Below, one piece after another: positions 16,201-23,721 of a DNA stretch of 43,661 nucleotides; the first letter of the stretch is position 1, and the number at the start of each line of letters is the position of its first letter. A program made the translations under genes and the position numbers. The stretch comes from Butyrivibrio sp. VCD2006 (GTDB lineage Bacteria > Bacillota > Clostridia > Lachnospirales > Lachnospiraceae). The notes below the pieces were generated by a model, which saw only the letters and a list, made by a program, of their open reading frames with translations, was not told the origin of the DNA and made no database searches. The stretch lies in the NCBI RefSeq assembly GCF_000423925.1, contig NZ_AUIX01000045.1, positions 1 through 43,661 on the forward strand, given 5' to 3'.

Positions 16201-17124
16201 CCTTCAGTTGCACCTGTTTCAGAGGATGACACAGAGAGCGCTGATAAGAAGAGCATCTTCGAGGATGGAGCACTTACAAAAGAATACAAAGCTTCTGATA
16301 TATATGTATGCAAAAACAAGACAGCGAAGCCCACAGTTTTCATCCCTGTATTTCCTGGAAGTAACTGCGAGTATGACTCTGCTCAGGCTTTCGAGAGAGC
16401 AGGCGCTGACACTATAGTAAAAATCTTCAGAAACAGAAATGCACAGGATATTGTAGAGTCTGTTGCAGAGTTTAAGAAGTCAATTGAACAGGCACAGATC
16501 ATCATGTTCCCCGGCGGCTTCTCAGCAGGTGACGAGCCCGACGGAAGTGCTAAGTTCTTCGCAACAGCTTTCCAGAACGAGAGTATTAAGGAAGCTGTAA
16601 ACGACCTTCTTCAGAACAGAGACGGACTTGCACTTGGTATCTGTAACGGATTCCAGGCTATGATCAAGCTCGGACTTGTTCCTAACGGACAGATTACAGG
16701 ACAGACACCTGACAGTCCGACACTTACCTTCAACACAATCGGACGCCACATTTCAACAATGGCTTACCTTAAGGTTGTAAGTAACAAGTCACCCTGGATG
16801 CAGGGTGCTGAGCTCGGAGGAGTTTACACAAATCCCGCATCACACGGTGAAGGAAGATTCGTAGCACCTACAGACGTTCTTAAGAAACTCTTTGAGAATG
16901 GACAGATTGCAACACAGTACTGCGATCCTGAGGGACAGGTTCATCTTGATAACCTTTGGAATATCAATGGTTCCTATATGGCAGTTGAGGGTATCACATC
17001 ACCCGATGGAAGATGCCTTGGTAAGATGTGCCACTCAGAGAGACGCGGCGACGGCGTAGCCGTAAACATCTTCGGCGAGCAGGATATGAAGATATTTGAG
17101 AGTGGTGTAAGATACTACAAATAA
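13249..17124 (+). CDS. purL: Phosphoribosylformylglycinamidine synthase, single-chain PurL
   Basis: 1291 residues from ATG 13249, which has AGGAGGAG 5-6 bases upstream; an earlier GTG at 13207 lies in the repeat. It converts FGAR, glutamine and ATP to FGAM in purine synthesis. The layout is that of the large one-chain enzyme: N-terminal PurS-like domain, linker with the 'DTYWSDHCRHTTF' signature, two AIRS-like ATP domains (FFKNETHNHPTEIEPFGGAATCLGG; LGGRTGRDGCGGATGSS; GGKDSMSG), and a C-terminal type-1 glutamine amidotransferase (GSNCEYDSAQAFERAGA; catalytic C1132 in LGICNGFQ; ASHGEGRF). Length is normal. No purine riboswitch is evident upstream. The neighbouring carAB genes supply carbamoyl phosphate, a second glutamine-dependent nucleotide pathway. 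Confidence 0.98.
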   Translation: MSKVRRVYVEKKAPYAGKAKELRKEIKSYLGIKSVSSVREFIRYDVENVSDEVFEKACTTVFSEPPVDILYHENIEIPEGAKVFSVEALPGQFDQRADSAVQCVRFIRGDEEPVIRTAVTYMLIGDVTDDELKKIQDYTMNPVDSRIADEGKPETLVDNFDEPEDVKILDGFKDMAEDELKKLYESFGLAMTFNDFKWIQQYFHDDEKRDPSMTEIRVLDTYWSDHCRHTTFGTELKNVSFGEGFYQAPIKASYDKYLEAREDVYADPKKREEKFISLMDIALMGMKKLKKDGKLTDMEESEENNACTVVVPVDVDYGNGPVTENWLVFFKNETHNHPTEIEPFGGAATCLGGAIRDPLSGRGYVYQAMRVTGAADPTVPVADTLNGKLSQKKLVRGAAAGYSSYGNQIGLATGYVKEVYHPDYAAKRMEIGAVMGAAPQEHVIRESSDPGDIIVLLGGRTGRDGCGGATGSSKAHTADSILTCGAEVQKGNAPTERKLQRLFRRPEVSELIKKCNDFGAGGVSVAIGELADGLDVDLDKVPKKYAGLDGTELAISESQERMAVVVDPSQVDKFLEYAAEENLEAVKVAVVTEEPRLVLKWRGKKIVDIKRSFLDTNGAHQETEVEVLIPNKDENYLGKYACEAAGAALAENDIKKAWLAEMEDLNVCSQKGLVEMFDSSIGAGTVTMPYGGKYQLTETQTMVAKLPVLGGKTDTVTMMAYGFDPYLSSWSPYHGAAYAVTESIARIVAAGGDYKKLHLTFQEYFQRMTADKKRWSQPLTALLGSFEAQLRFGIASIGGKDSMSGSFFYEGDEKRASGEINVPPTLVSFAVDVAQGKDVITPELKAAGDMLIELPIDRDEYDLPDYEKVMARYDEIHDLMQKGYVKAAYAIDCYGVAAAISRMAFGNGFGVKIAECVKHEDLFTNRIGNILLEVPADKAGDVLALREAREIGVVTDDAKFTIGDVVISEEEALENWKSKLEKVFPSVAPVSEDDTESADKKSIFEDGALTKEYKASDIYVCKNKTAKPTVFIPVFPGSNCEYDSAQAFERAGADTIVKIFRNRNAQDIVESVAEFKKSIEQAQIIMFPGGFSAGDEPDGSAKFFATAFQNESIKEAVNDLLQNRDGLALGICNGFQAMIKLGLVPNGQITGQTPDSPTLTFNTIGRHISTMAYLKVVSNKSPWMQGAELGGVYTNPASHGEGRFVAPTDVLKKLFENGQIATQYCDPEGQVHLDNLWNINGSYMAVEGITSPDGRCLGKMCHSERRGDGVAVNIFGEQDMKIFESGVRYYK

Positions 17125-17173
17125 CCCCTCATCCGTCAGACTTCGTCTGACACCTTCCCCCCCAAGGGGAAGG
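17125..17173 (-). repeat. Paired-hairpin dispersed repeat in reverse orientation
   Basis: Begins one base after the purL stop: CCCCTCATCC, GTCAGAC/GTCTGAC (17135-17151), CCTTCCCC/GGGGAAGG (17153-17173). It is the reverse complement layout of the copies upstream of purL, carA and carB. It may end purL transcription, though no long T-run follows. Confidence 0.88.
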
Positions 17174-17241
17174 CAGATGAATATAAAGCCTTTCCCCCAA
17201 GGGAAGGCAGATGAATATAAAGCCTTTCCCCAAAGGGAAGG
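17174..17241 (+). repeat. Tandem 34-bp hairpin units between two inverted repeat elements
   Basis: Two 34-bp units (17174-17207, 17208-17241) each consist of CAGATGAATATAAAG plus a CCTTTCCCC-type hairpin. A third, CAGATAAATATAAAG (17242-17256), leads into the complete forward element. Units differ by one base, so the duplication is recent. Confidence 0.9.
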
Positions 17242-17256
17242 CAGATAAATATAAAG

Positions 17257-17300
17257 CCTTCCCCCTCTGGGGGAAGGTGGCGCGCAGCGCCGGATGAGGG
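17257..17300 (+). repeat. Paired-hairpin dispersed repeat upstream of carA
   Basis: CCTTCCCCC-TCT-GGGGGAAGG (17257-17277), GGCGC-GCA-GCGCC (17279-17291), tail GGATGAGGG (17292-17300). It ends 18 bases before the carA start. Confidence 0.92.
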
Positions 17301-17318
17301 CTTAAACAGGAGGAGCGA

Positions 17319-18518
17319 ATGAAAGCATTTTTGATTTTGGAGGATGGCACAGTATTCAAAGGCCATGCTATTGGAGCCAAAAAGGAAGTTATAAGCGAGA
17401 TCGTTTTTAACACTTCCATGGCAGGCTATACCGAAGTTTTTACTGATCCATCCTATGCGGGACAGGCAGTTTGTATGACCTATCCGCTTATTGGAAATTA
17501 TGGCGTGTGCAGAGATGATATGGAATCAGAGCGCATCTGGCTTGACGGAGTGATCGTAAGAGAGCTGTCCGATGTGGCTTCCAATTTCCGCTGCGACATG
17601 ACGATCCAGGAATTCCTTGAAGAATATGACATTCCCGGAATAGAGAGAATAGATACGCGCAAGTTGGTTCGCATCCTTCGTGAAAAGGGTACAATGAACG
17701 GAATGATCACCACCAATGAGAACTACAATCTTGATGAGATCATACCGAAGCTTAAGGCATATAACACAGGAAAAGTTGTTGAGAAGGTTTCCTGCAAGGA
17801 GAAAAAGTTCATTGCAGGAAGTAAGGAGCTTTCCGACAACGGACCGCTTTCCGGAAGCGCAGTTTTCAAAAAGGAAGACTACGAAGCATCACTTAAGGGT
17901 GACCTCTCAAAAAGAGAAAAGCGTCCCAGCACAGTAAAGGAACTCAATGGTAAGGGACTTAAGGTTGCACTTCTCGATGTAGGTGCAAAGGACAACATTG
18001 CAGCTTCTCTGGCTGCAAGAGGATGTGATGTAACAGTTTATCCTCAGGACACAACAGCAGAGGAGATGCTTAAGGACAATCCGGACGGAATCATGCTCAG
18101 CAATGGCCCCGGAGATCCGAAGGAATGCACAGGAGTTATTGAAGAAATTAAAAAGCTCTATGCTTCAGATGTTCCGATTTTCGCTATCTGTCTTGGACAT
18201 CAGCTCATGGCACTTGCTACAGGCGCAGATACCTATAAGATGAAGTACGGACATCGCGGAGGTAATCATCCTGTGAAGGATCTTGAGACAGGAAGAGTTT
18301 ACATTTCATCCCAGAACCACGGCTATGTGGTTGATACCGACAAGCTTGATCCGAACATAGCGGTACCTGCATTTGTAAATGTAAACGACGGTACAAACGA
18401 AGGCCTTAAGTATGTGGGTAAGAATATTTTCACAGTTCAGTTTCACCCCGAGGCCTGCTGCGGCCCCCAGGACAGCGGATACCTGTTCGATAGGTTCATC
18501 AATATGATGCGTAAATAA
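17319..18518 (+). CDS. carA: Carbamoyl-phosphate synthase small subunit
   Basis: 399 residues from ATG 17319, with AGGAGGAG just upstream. It releases ammonia from glutamine for the CarB subunit in pyrimidine and arginine synthesis. The N-terminal CPSase_sm domain is clear (LEDGTVFKGHAIGA; FNTSMAGYTEVFTDPSYAGQ; YPLIGNYG). The C-terminal glutamine amidotransferase has C291 (FAICLGHQLMA), H376 and E378 (QFHPEACCGP). A segment of about 30 residues (SKELSDNGPLSGSAVFKKEDYEASL) lies between the domains and is longer than in many homologues. carB follows after 125 bp that hold hairpins. No PyrR-type attenuator was recognised. Confidence 0.98.
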   Translation: MKAFLILEDGTVFKGHAIGAKKEVISEIVFNTSMAGYTEVFTDPSYAGQAVCMTYPLIGNYGVCRDDMESERIWLDGVIVRELSDVASNFRCDMTIQEFLEEYDIPGIERIDTRKLVRILREKGTMNGMITTNENYNLDEIIPKLKAYNTGKVVEKVSCKEKKFIAGSKELSDNGPLSGSAVFKKEDYEASLKGDLSKREKRPSTVKELNGKGLKVALLDVGAKDNIAASLAARGCDVTVYPQDTTAEEMLKDNPDGIMLSNGPGDPKECTGVIEEIKKLYASDVPIFAICLGHQLMALATGADTYKMKYGHRGGNHPVKDLETGRVYISSQNHGYVVDTDKLDPNIAVPAFVNVNDGTNEGLKYVGKNIFTVQFHPEACCGPQDSGYLFDRFINMMRK

Positions 18519-18547
18519 GCTTGCTTGAGGATAAAGAATAATGTAAA

Positions 18548-18575
18548 GCTTGAGAATAAAGAATTATTCAAGCCT
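18548..18575 (+). other. Stem-loop in the carA-carB spacer
   Basis: GCTTGA-AATAA pairs with TTATT-CAAGC around AGAA (about 18548-18573), directly before the paired-hairpin element. No T-run follows, so it is more likely an mRNA-processing or stability structure than a terminator. Confidence 0.4.
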
Positions 18576-18616
18576 TCTCCTTGAGGAGAAGGTGTCAGCA
18601 AAGCTGACGGATGAGG
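18573..18616 (+). repeat. Paired-hairpin dispersed repeat upstream of carB
   Basis: CCTTCTCC-TTGA-GGAGAAGG (18573-18592), GTCAGC-AAA-GCTGAC (18594-18608), tail GGATGAGG (18609-18616). It ends 27 bases before the carB start. Stem bases differ from the purL and carA copies, yet pairing is kept. Confidence 0.92.
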
Positions 18617-18643
18617 TGATATTTTTTTCAGGAAGGATATAAC

Positions 18644-21600
18644 ATGCCAAAGAATAAAGATGTGAAAAAAGTTTTGGTTATAGGTTCGGGACCGATCGTA
18701 ATCGGTCAGGCGGCAGAGTTCGATTATGCCGGAACTCAGGCTTGCCGTTCCCTGAAGGAGGAGGGCATTGAGGTTGTCCTTGTAAACTCCAATCCTGCAA
18801 CCATCATGACAGATAAAGACATTGCAGACGAGGTTTATATCGAACCTCTGACAGTTAAGGTACTCGAGCAGATCATTGAAAAGGAAAAGCCTGACAGCGT
18901 TCTTCCTACCCTGGGAGGACAGGCAGGACTTAACCTTGGTATGGAGCTTGCCGAGTCGGGATTTCTTGAAAAGCACGGTGTGAAGCTTCTCGGAACAACA
19001 GCCGAGACCATCAAAAAGGCTGAGGACCGCCAGGAATTCAAGGATACAATGGAAAAAATCGGCGAGCCCTGCGCAGCATCTCTTGTTGTACATAACGTAG
19101 ATGATGGTGTAGCTTTTGCTGAGAAGATTGGCTATCCCGTGGTTCTTAGACCAGCTTTCACTCTTGGTGGATCAGGCGGTGGTATCGCACATAACAGAGC
19201 AGAGTGCGAGGAGATTCTCGAAAACGGACTCAGACTTTCAAGAGCTAACGAGGTTCTTGTTGAGCGCTGCATCGCAGGCTGGAAGGAAATCGAGTACGAG
19301 GTAATGCGAGACGGAGCAGGTAACTGCATCACAGTCTGCAATATGGAAAACATCGATCCGGTTGGTGTCCACACAGGTGACAGTATCGTAGTAGCACCTT
19401 CACAGACACTTACAGATAAAGAGTATCAGATGCTAAGAAGCGCAGCTCTCAACATCATTGATGAGCTTCAGATCACAGGTGGATGTAACGTGCAGTTTGC
19501 ACTTCATCCCACAAGCTTTGAGTACTGCGTAATCGAGGTTAACCCTCGTGTTAGCCGTTCTTCAGCGCTAGCTTCCAAGGCAACAGGATATCCCATTGCC
19601 AAGGTTGCCGCTAAGATTGCTCTTGGATACACACTTGATGAGATTAAGAACGCAATCACAGGAAAAACCTACGCAAGCTTTGAGCCTACACTGGATTACT
19701 GCGTAGTTAAATTCCCGAGACTGCCTTTCGATAAATTCATTACCGCTAAGCGTACACTCACAACTCAGATGAAGGCAACAGGTGAGGTTATGAGTATCTG
19801 CACCAATTTTGAGGGTGCAATGATGAAGGCCATCCGCTCTCTGGAGCAGCATGTTGATTGCCTTACAAGCTACGATTTTTCAGAGCTTGATGATGACGAA
19901 CTTAAGGATCGTCTTACAATCGTAGATGACCAGAGAATCTGGGTTATCGCTGAGGCACTTCGCCGCGGTATGAGCCATGATGAAATCCATGAGATCACAA
20001 TGATCGATCACTGGTTCATCGATAAGATTCACACATTGATCAAGATGGAGCTAAAACTCCTCAGAATCGGTGAAAAGAGTACAATTGCAAGACACAAAGT
20101 ATCCGAAGAGAATGTTCCTGAATTTGAGGAAGCTAAAAAGCTTATTAACTTTGATACACTTCTTAAAGCAAAGAGACTTGAGTATCCTGACAAGGTAATA
20201 AGCAGACTTACTAGATTTTCAGTAGATACCATCAAGGCTCTCCGCGATTTCTACGGAATCAAGGCTGCATATAAGTTGGTTGATACCTGCGCGGCTGAGT
20301 TCGCTGCCGAGACACCTTACTACTATTCAGTTTACGGTGATGCAGACGAGGAGAACGAGGCAGAGGGCGAAGGCTCAGGAAAGAAGAAAATCCTTGTCCT
20401 CGGTTCAGGTCCCATCAGAATCGGTCAGGGTATCGAGTTCGACTACTGCTCGGTTCATGCAACATGGGCATTTGAAAAAGCAGGTTTCGAGACAATCATT
20501 ATCAATAACAACCCGGAGACAGTTTCAACTGACTTCGATATTGCGGATAAGCTCTACTTTGAGCCCCTTACTCCTGAGGATGTTGAGAACATAGTAAGAC
20601 TTGAAAAGCCAGATGGAGCAGTTGTTCAGTTCGGCGGACAGACAGCCATTAAGCTCACTCAGGATCTTATGAAAATGGGTGTAAAGATTTACGGAACCAA
20701 GGCAGAGGATGTTGATGCTGCCGAGGACAGAGAGATATTTGACAGAATTCTTGAAGAAACCGGAATCAAGCGCGCTGAGGGTGCTACGGTTTACACCGCA
20801 GAGGAAGCAAAAGAGGTTGCTAACAGACTTGGCTATCCCGTACTTGTAAGACCTTCCTACGTTCTTGGCGGACAGGGAATGCAGATTGCTCTTTCCGATA
20901 AGGAAATCGAGGAGTTTATAAACATCATCAACAGAATTGCCCAGGATCACCCCATCCTTGTAGATAAGTATCTTCAGGGTGTTGAGACTGAGGTTGATGC
21001 GGTTTGCGATGGTGATAACATCGTAATCCCCGGAATTATGGAGCATATTGAGAGATCAGGTATCCACTCCGGTGACTCAATTTCGGTTTATCCTGCTCAG
21101 TCACTTTCAGATAAGGTTAAGCAGACAATCGCTGATTATACAGAGAGACTTGCAAAAGCCCTCCATGTTGTGGGACTTATAAATGTACAGTTTATTGCGG
21201 TAGGAGATGAGGTTTACATCATCGAGGCTAACCCCAGATCCTCAAGAACCGTACCTTATATCAGTAAGGTTACAGGTATTCCGATCGTTGATCTGGCAGC
21301 ACAGGTTATGATGGGCAAGAAGCTTGTCGACCTTGGATATAAGCCGGGACTCCAGCCTGAGGCAGAGCACATTGCTATCAAGATGCCTGTATTCTCCTTT
21401 GAGAAGATAAGGGGAGCTGAGATCAGTCTTGGACCCGAGATGAAGAGTACAGGTGAGTGTCTTGGAATCAGCAAGTCCTACAGCGAGGCACTTTACAAGG
21501 CATTCATCGGCGCAGGAATAAAGCTTCCCAAGCACAAGCAGATGATCATTACCGTTAAGGATTCCGACAAGGGTGAAGTAATTGATATAGCCAGAAGATT

Positions 21601-21928
21601 TGAAAAGCTTGGATACATCATTTACGCAACCAGATCCACAGCTGACACCCTTAACGAGAACGGTGTTAAGGCCAGAAAGGTCAACCGTATCAGTCAGGAA
21701 TCACCTACTGTTATCGACCTTATCCTTGGTCACAGAATAGATCTTGTCATCGACACCCCTACCCAGGGACGTGATAAGTCAAGAGACGGATTCCTTATCC
21801 GCAGAACTGCTATCGAGACCGGTGTTAACGTAATCACCGCCCTTGATACAGCAAAAGCTCTTGTGACAAGCCTTGAGGATGCATATAAGGAAGATACACT
21901 CGAACTTGTCGATATCGCTAAGATATAA
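18644..21928 (+). CDS. carB: Carbamoyl-phosphate synthase large subunit
   Basis: 1094 residues from ATG 18644, with AGGAAGG upstream. It makes carbamoyl phosphate from bicarbonate, ammonia and two ATP. The two homologous halves are evident: LVIGSGPIVIGQAAEFDYAG at the start and LVLGSGPIRIGQGIEFDYCS near residue 585. Each has an ATP-grasp domain (RPAFTLGGSGGG; RPSYVLGGQGMQ; EVNPRVSRSSALASKATGYP; EANPRSSRTVPYISKVTG). The C-terminal MGS-like allosteric domain (about 950-1090) contains the VIDTPTQGRDKSRDGFLIRRTAI segment. Length is slightly above the usual 1060-1080 because of an acidic linker (DADEENEAEGEGSGKK) between the halves. Probably cotranscribed with carA and ended by the terminator at 21982-22016. 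Confidence 0.98.
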   Translation: MPKNKDVKKVLVIGSGPIVIGQAAEFDYAGTQACRSLKEEGIEVVLVNSNPATIMTDKDIADEVYIEPLTVKVLEQIIEKEKPDSVLPTLGGQAGLNLGMELAESGFLEKHGVKLLGTTAETIKKAEDRQEFKDTMEKIGEPCAASLVVHNVDDGVAFAEKIGYPVVLRPAFTLGGSGGGIAHNRAECEEILENGLRLSRANEVLVERCIAGWKEIEYEVMRDGAGNCITVCNMENIDPVGVHTGDSIVVAPSQTLTDKEYQMLRSAALNIIDELQITGGCNVQFALHPTSFEYCVIEVNPRVSRSSALASKATGYPIAKVAAKIALGYTLDEIKNAITGKTYASFEPTLDYCVVKFPRLPFDKFITAKRTLTTQMKATGEVMSICTNFEGAMMKAIRSLEQHVDCLTSYDFSELDDDELKDRLTIVDDQRIWVIAEALRRGMSHDEIHEITMIDHWFIDKIHTLIKMELKLLRIGEKSTIARHKVSEENVPEFEEAKKLINFDTLLKAKRLEYPDKVISRLTRFSVDTIKALRDFYGIKAAYKLVDTCAAEFAAETPYYYSVYGDADEENEAEGEGSGKKKILVLGSGPIRIGQGIEFDYCSVHATWAFEKAGFETIIINNNPETVSTDFDIADKLYFEPLTPEDVENIVRLEKPDGAVVQFGGQTAIKLTQDLMKMGVKIYGTKAEDVDAAEDREIFDRILEETGIKRAEGATVYTAEEAKEVANRLGYPVLVRPSYVLGGQGMQIALSDKEIEEFINIINRIAQDHPILVDKYLQGVETEVDAVCDGDNIVIPGIMEHIERSGIHSGDSISVYPAQSLSDKVKQTIADYTERLAKALHVVGLINVQFIAVGDEVYIIEANPRSSRTVPYISKVTGIPIVDLAAQVMMGKKLVDLGYKPGLQPEAEHIAIKMPVFSFEKIRGAEISLGPEMKSTGECLGISKSYSEALYKAFIGAGIKLPKHKQMIITVKDSDKGEVIDIARRFEKLGYIIYATRSTADTLNENGVKARKVNRISQESPTVIDLILGHRIDLVIDTPTQGRDKSRDGFLIRRTAIETGVNVITALDTAKALVTSLEDAYKEDTLELVDIAKI

Positions 21929-21981
21929 GTTTCGCTCGAAACAATAAGTTTCAGATAGTAGTTGAAACCAACACAAATAAC

Positions 21982-22016
21982 AACACGGAGGCAGACAATC
22001 CTGCTTCCGTGTTTTT
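21982..22016 (+). terminator. Terminator of carAB
   Basis: A 13-bp stem (21982-21994 with 22001-22013, one G-T), 6-base loop, T-run. Confidence 0.92.
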
Positions 22017-22022
22017 GGATGA

Positions 22023-22096
22023 TTCACTAAACCTGTCCGGTGCCCCCGGAGCCAAAGCCCTTTGAATAGATCCAGAAGAGGCCAGGGCTTAGTGAA
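22023..22096. other. Candidate structured RNA element between carB and the HAD pair
   Basis: TTCACTAA (22023-22030) and TTAGTGAA (22089-22096) close a 74-base element. Inside, CCTG (22032-22035) pairs with CAGG (22083-22086). A hairpin TCCGG/CCGGA (22036-22050) stacks next, then GCC (22051-22053) with GGC (22080-22082), giving a compact three-way junction. AAAG/CTTT (22054-22063) can also pair. Alternatively AAGCCC (22055-22060) can pair with GGGCTT (22085-22090), which would compete with the closing stem. The strand is undecided. It matches no RNA family I know. Confidence 0.35.
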
Positions 22097-22113
22097 CTTT
22101 CGGGTATTGGTAG

Positions 22114-22623
22114 TTATTTTACAAATTCATCTGATCTGTTTCGGATTTCTTCAGCACGTTTAATTATTTTCTCAGCCCACTCATCATCCGGGGCATCAAG
22201 CTGATATGTATTAAAACCATATTCTCGTCCATAGGTACAGATAATGCTCTCATCGTCAATGTGAAGAGATATTCTGTAAAAAGTCGGAACCTTCTGGGGA
22301 AGGATAGTAGGATTGTCTCTCTGAACCTCCTTAAGATGCCTGTTTCCGTTTACTATTCCATCGAATTTTATTCCATATAGCCGGAATAATCTTTTGATAT
22401 AGCCTTCACTTCTAAAAGAAGACGTGTATACCCACACTTCATAATCCAGCTCCTGCAGTCTGTTTATGAGCTGGGGAGTTCCAAGCCGCAGTCTCTCCTT
22501 ATAGATATTGCGAAGAGGAAACGGCAAAGGAGGCTCGGTTTTATGCGTGTTTGCAGATACAAAAAGTACCTCGTCGAGGTCGAAGGAAACTCGCATCTTT
22601 TTGGGGGTATTGTCATGATTCAT
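22114..22623 (-). CDS. HAD-like protein, stand-alone paralogue
   Basis: 169 residues from ATG 22623. A HAD-type motif I is present as SFDLDEVLFV (D15, D17), but the usual following Gly-Thr is Glu-Val. LDYEVWVYTSSFRSEGYIKRLFRLYGI supplies the motif II Thr/Ser position. ISLHIDDESIICTYGREYGFNTYQL supplies the acidic motif IV. It is closely similar to the C-terminal half of the upstream gene (SLDLDEVVF, FDIWVYTSKYYSMEHLTRLFNYYHV, LSIDRDSIIQVFGKNDGFNEYEL). The start codon overlaps the end of that gene by 11 bp, so translation is coupled. The pair arose by duplication. Substrate unknown: a small phosphatase or a non-catalytic partner are both possible. Confidence 0.75.
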   Translation of the reverse strand: MNHDNTPKKMRVSFDLDEVLFVSANTHKTEPPLPFPLRNIYKERLRLGTPQLINRLQELDYEVWVYTSSFRSEGYIKRLFRLYGIKFDGIVNGNRHLKEVQRDNPTILPQKVPTFYRISLHIDDESIICTYGREYGFNTYQLDAPDDEWAEKIIKRAEEIRNRSDEFVK

Positions 22624-23500
22624 TTTTTATAATCTCCGATGTGATACGCATTACTTCACTTGACCAGTTAGAATCATCCAATTTGAGCTCATATTCATTG
22701 AAACCATCATTTTTTCCGAAAACCTGGATAATGGAGTCTCTGTCAATACTCAGTGTATATTTGTACTTTTCAGCAATTCGGTTTTTGAAATGTTCCTGCT
22801 TTTGCTTAAGATTAGCTTCCGCTCTCCCTGTACCTGTAATCATACCATTTACCTTAACATGGTAGTAGTTAAACAAACGAGTCAGATGTTCCATGGAATA
22901 ATATTTTGAGGTATATACCCATATGTCAAATCCGTTGTTTGTAAGATAATCGAAAAGTGCAGGGATGCCTGCCCTCAGGCGCTCTTTAAAGAAGGCGTTA
23001 ACAGGGAAGGGAAGAGATTTCTCGGGAATATCGTCGGATTGGGCAAAAACAACTTCATCAAGGTCAAGGGAAACTCGCCTGGTGTTTTGTCCATTCTCAA
23101 TCATTTTTTCGATATCCTGCTCATGAGGAAGATTGACTATTTCAATGCAAACATACCTGAGATTGCTCTTCATAGCTGCACACCATCTGTGATGCCCGTT
23201 AAGGATCATATAGCCATCCGGGTACATTTTTTCTACAACTATAGGATCGTACTTAAAGTGAGTATCGTAATCATCAATCGGCTGTGGGTTCCTTATTTTA
23301 TACTCATAGTCAGAGATGATTTTGTAGTTTGGGCCGATATTTGGCATACTGAATTCATCATCAGGATTTGGATGGAGCTTTTTGGGCTTTATCCTTTTTT
23401 TCATTAATCTGAGGAAAGTGCTTGCTTTAAGTGGGAATGCAACACCTTTATACTTTGCTACATCACTTGCTACGCGCTTCTGTATATCTTCATTAGTCAT
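22613..23500 (-). CDS. ParB/Srx-like domain fused to a HAD-like domain
   Basis: 295 residues from ATG 23500, with GAGGG about 8-9 bases upstream. Residues 50-130 resemble the ParB/sulfiredoxin fold: a long beta-rich lead, then YPDGYMILNGHHRWCAAMKSNLRYVCIEIV with the GHHRW box at 102-106. That box binds nucleotide in ParB CTPases, SerK-type kinases and Srx. Residues 141-290 are HAD-like with DLDEV (D146, D148). There is no helix-turn-helix, so a chromosome-partition role is unlikely. The combination of a possible phosphotransfer or nucleotide-binding domain with a phosphatase-like one, plus an overlapping HAD paralogue, suggests a small modification pathway. This is inference. Confidence 0.7.
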   Translation of the reverse strand: MTNEDIQKRVASDVAKYKGVAFPLKASTFLRLMKKRIKPKKLHPNPDDEFSMPNIGPNYKIISDYEYKIRNPQPIDDYDTHFKYDPIVVEKMYPDGYMILNGHHRWCAAMKSNLRYVCIEIVNLPHEQDIEKMIENGQNTRRVSLDLDEVVFAQSDDIPEKSLPFPVNAFFKERLRAGIPALFDYLTNNGFDIWVYTSKYYSMEHLTRLFNYYHVKVNGMITGTGRAEANLKQKQEHFKNRIAEKYKYTLSIDRDSIIQVFGKNDGFNEYELKLDDSNWSSEVMRITSEIIKNES

Positions 23501-23527
23501 AAGAAAATCCCTCTCTTCAAGAGAATT

Positions 23528-23556
23528 TATATACTGCCTTATATTTATTTTACAAA
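23528..23556 (-). promoter_or_regulatory. Predicted promoter of the ParB-HAD/HAD pair
   Basis: On the minus strand TTTGTA (23556-23551), 17-base spacer, TATATA (23533-23528). The start near 23521 leaves a leader of about 20 bases with a small CTCTTGAAGAG hairpin. Confidence 0.5.
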
Positions 23557-23721
23557 ACGCTTATTTATTGCCTTTTAAAAAAAAATAAAGAATATGTAAA
23601 AAAATTTCTACTGCATTGCAACATTTCAATGCCTCCATCTGTATATAGAGTAGAACAGCAAAAAACATGAGATCACGGAACATAAAAACCGGGATATCAG
23701 ACTTTTTGGAGGGAAAAAGTT

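Noticed and set aside
22613..23500. Chromosome-partition ParB
   Set aside because: Only the N-terminal ParB/Srx-like fold is present; there is no helix-turn-helix or dimerisation domain and no ParA gene nearby, so a link to the GCGGCCGC arrays is not supported.
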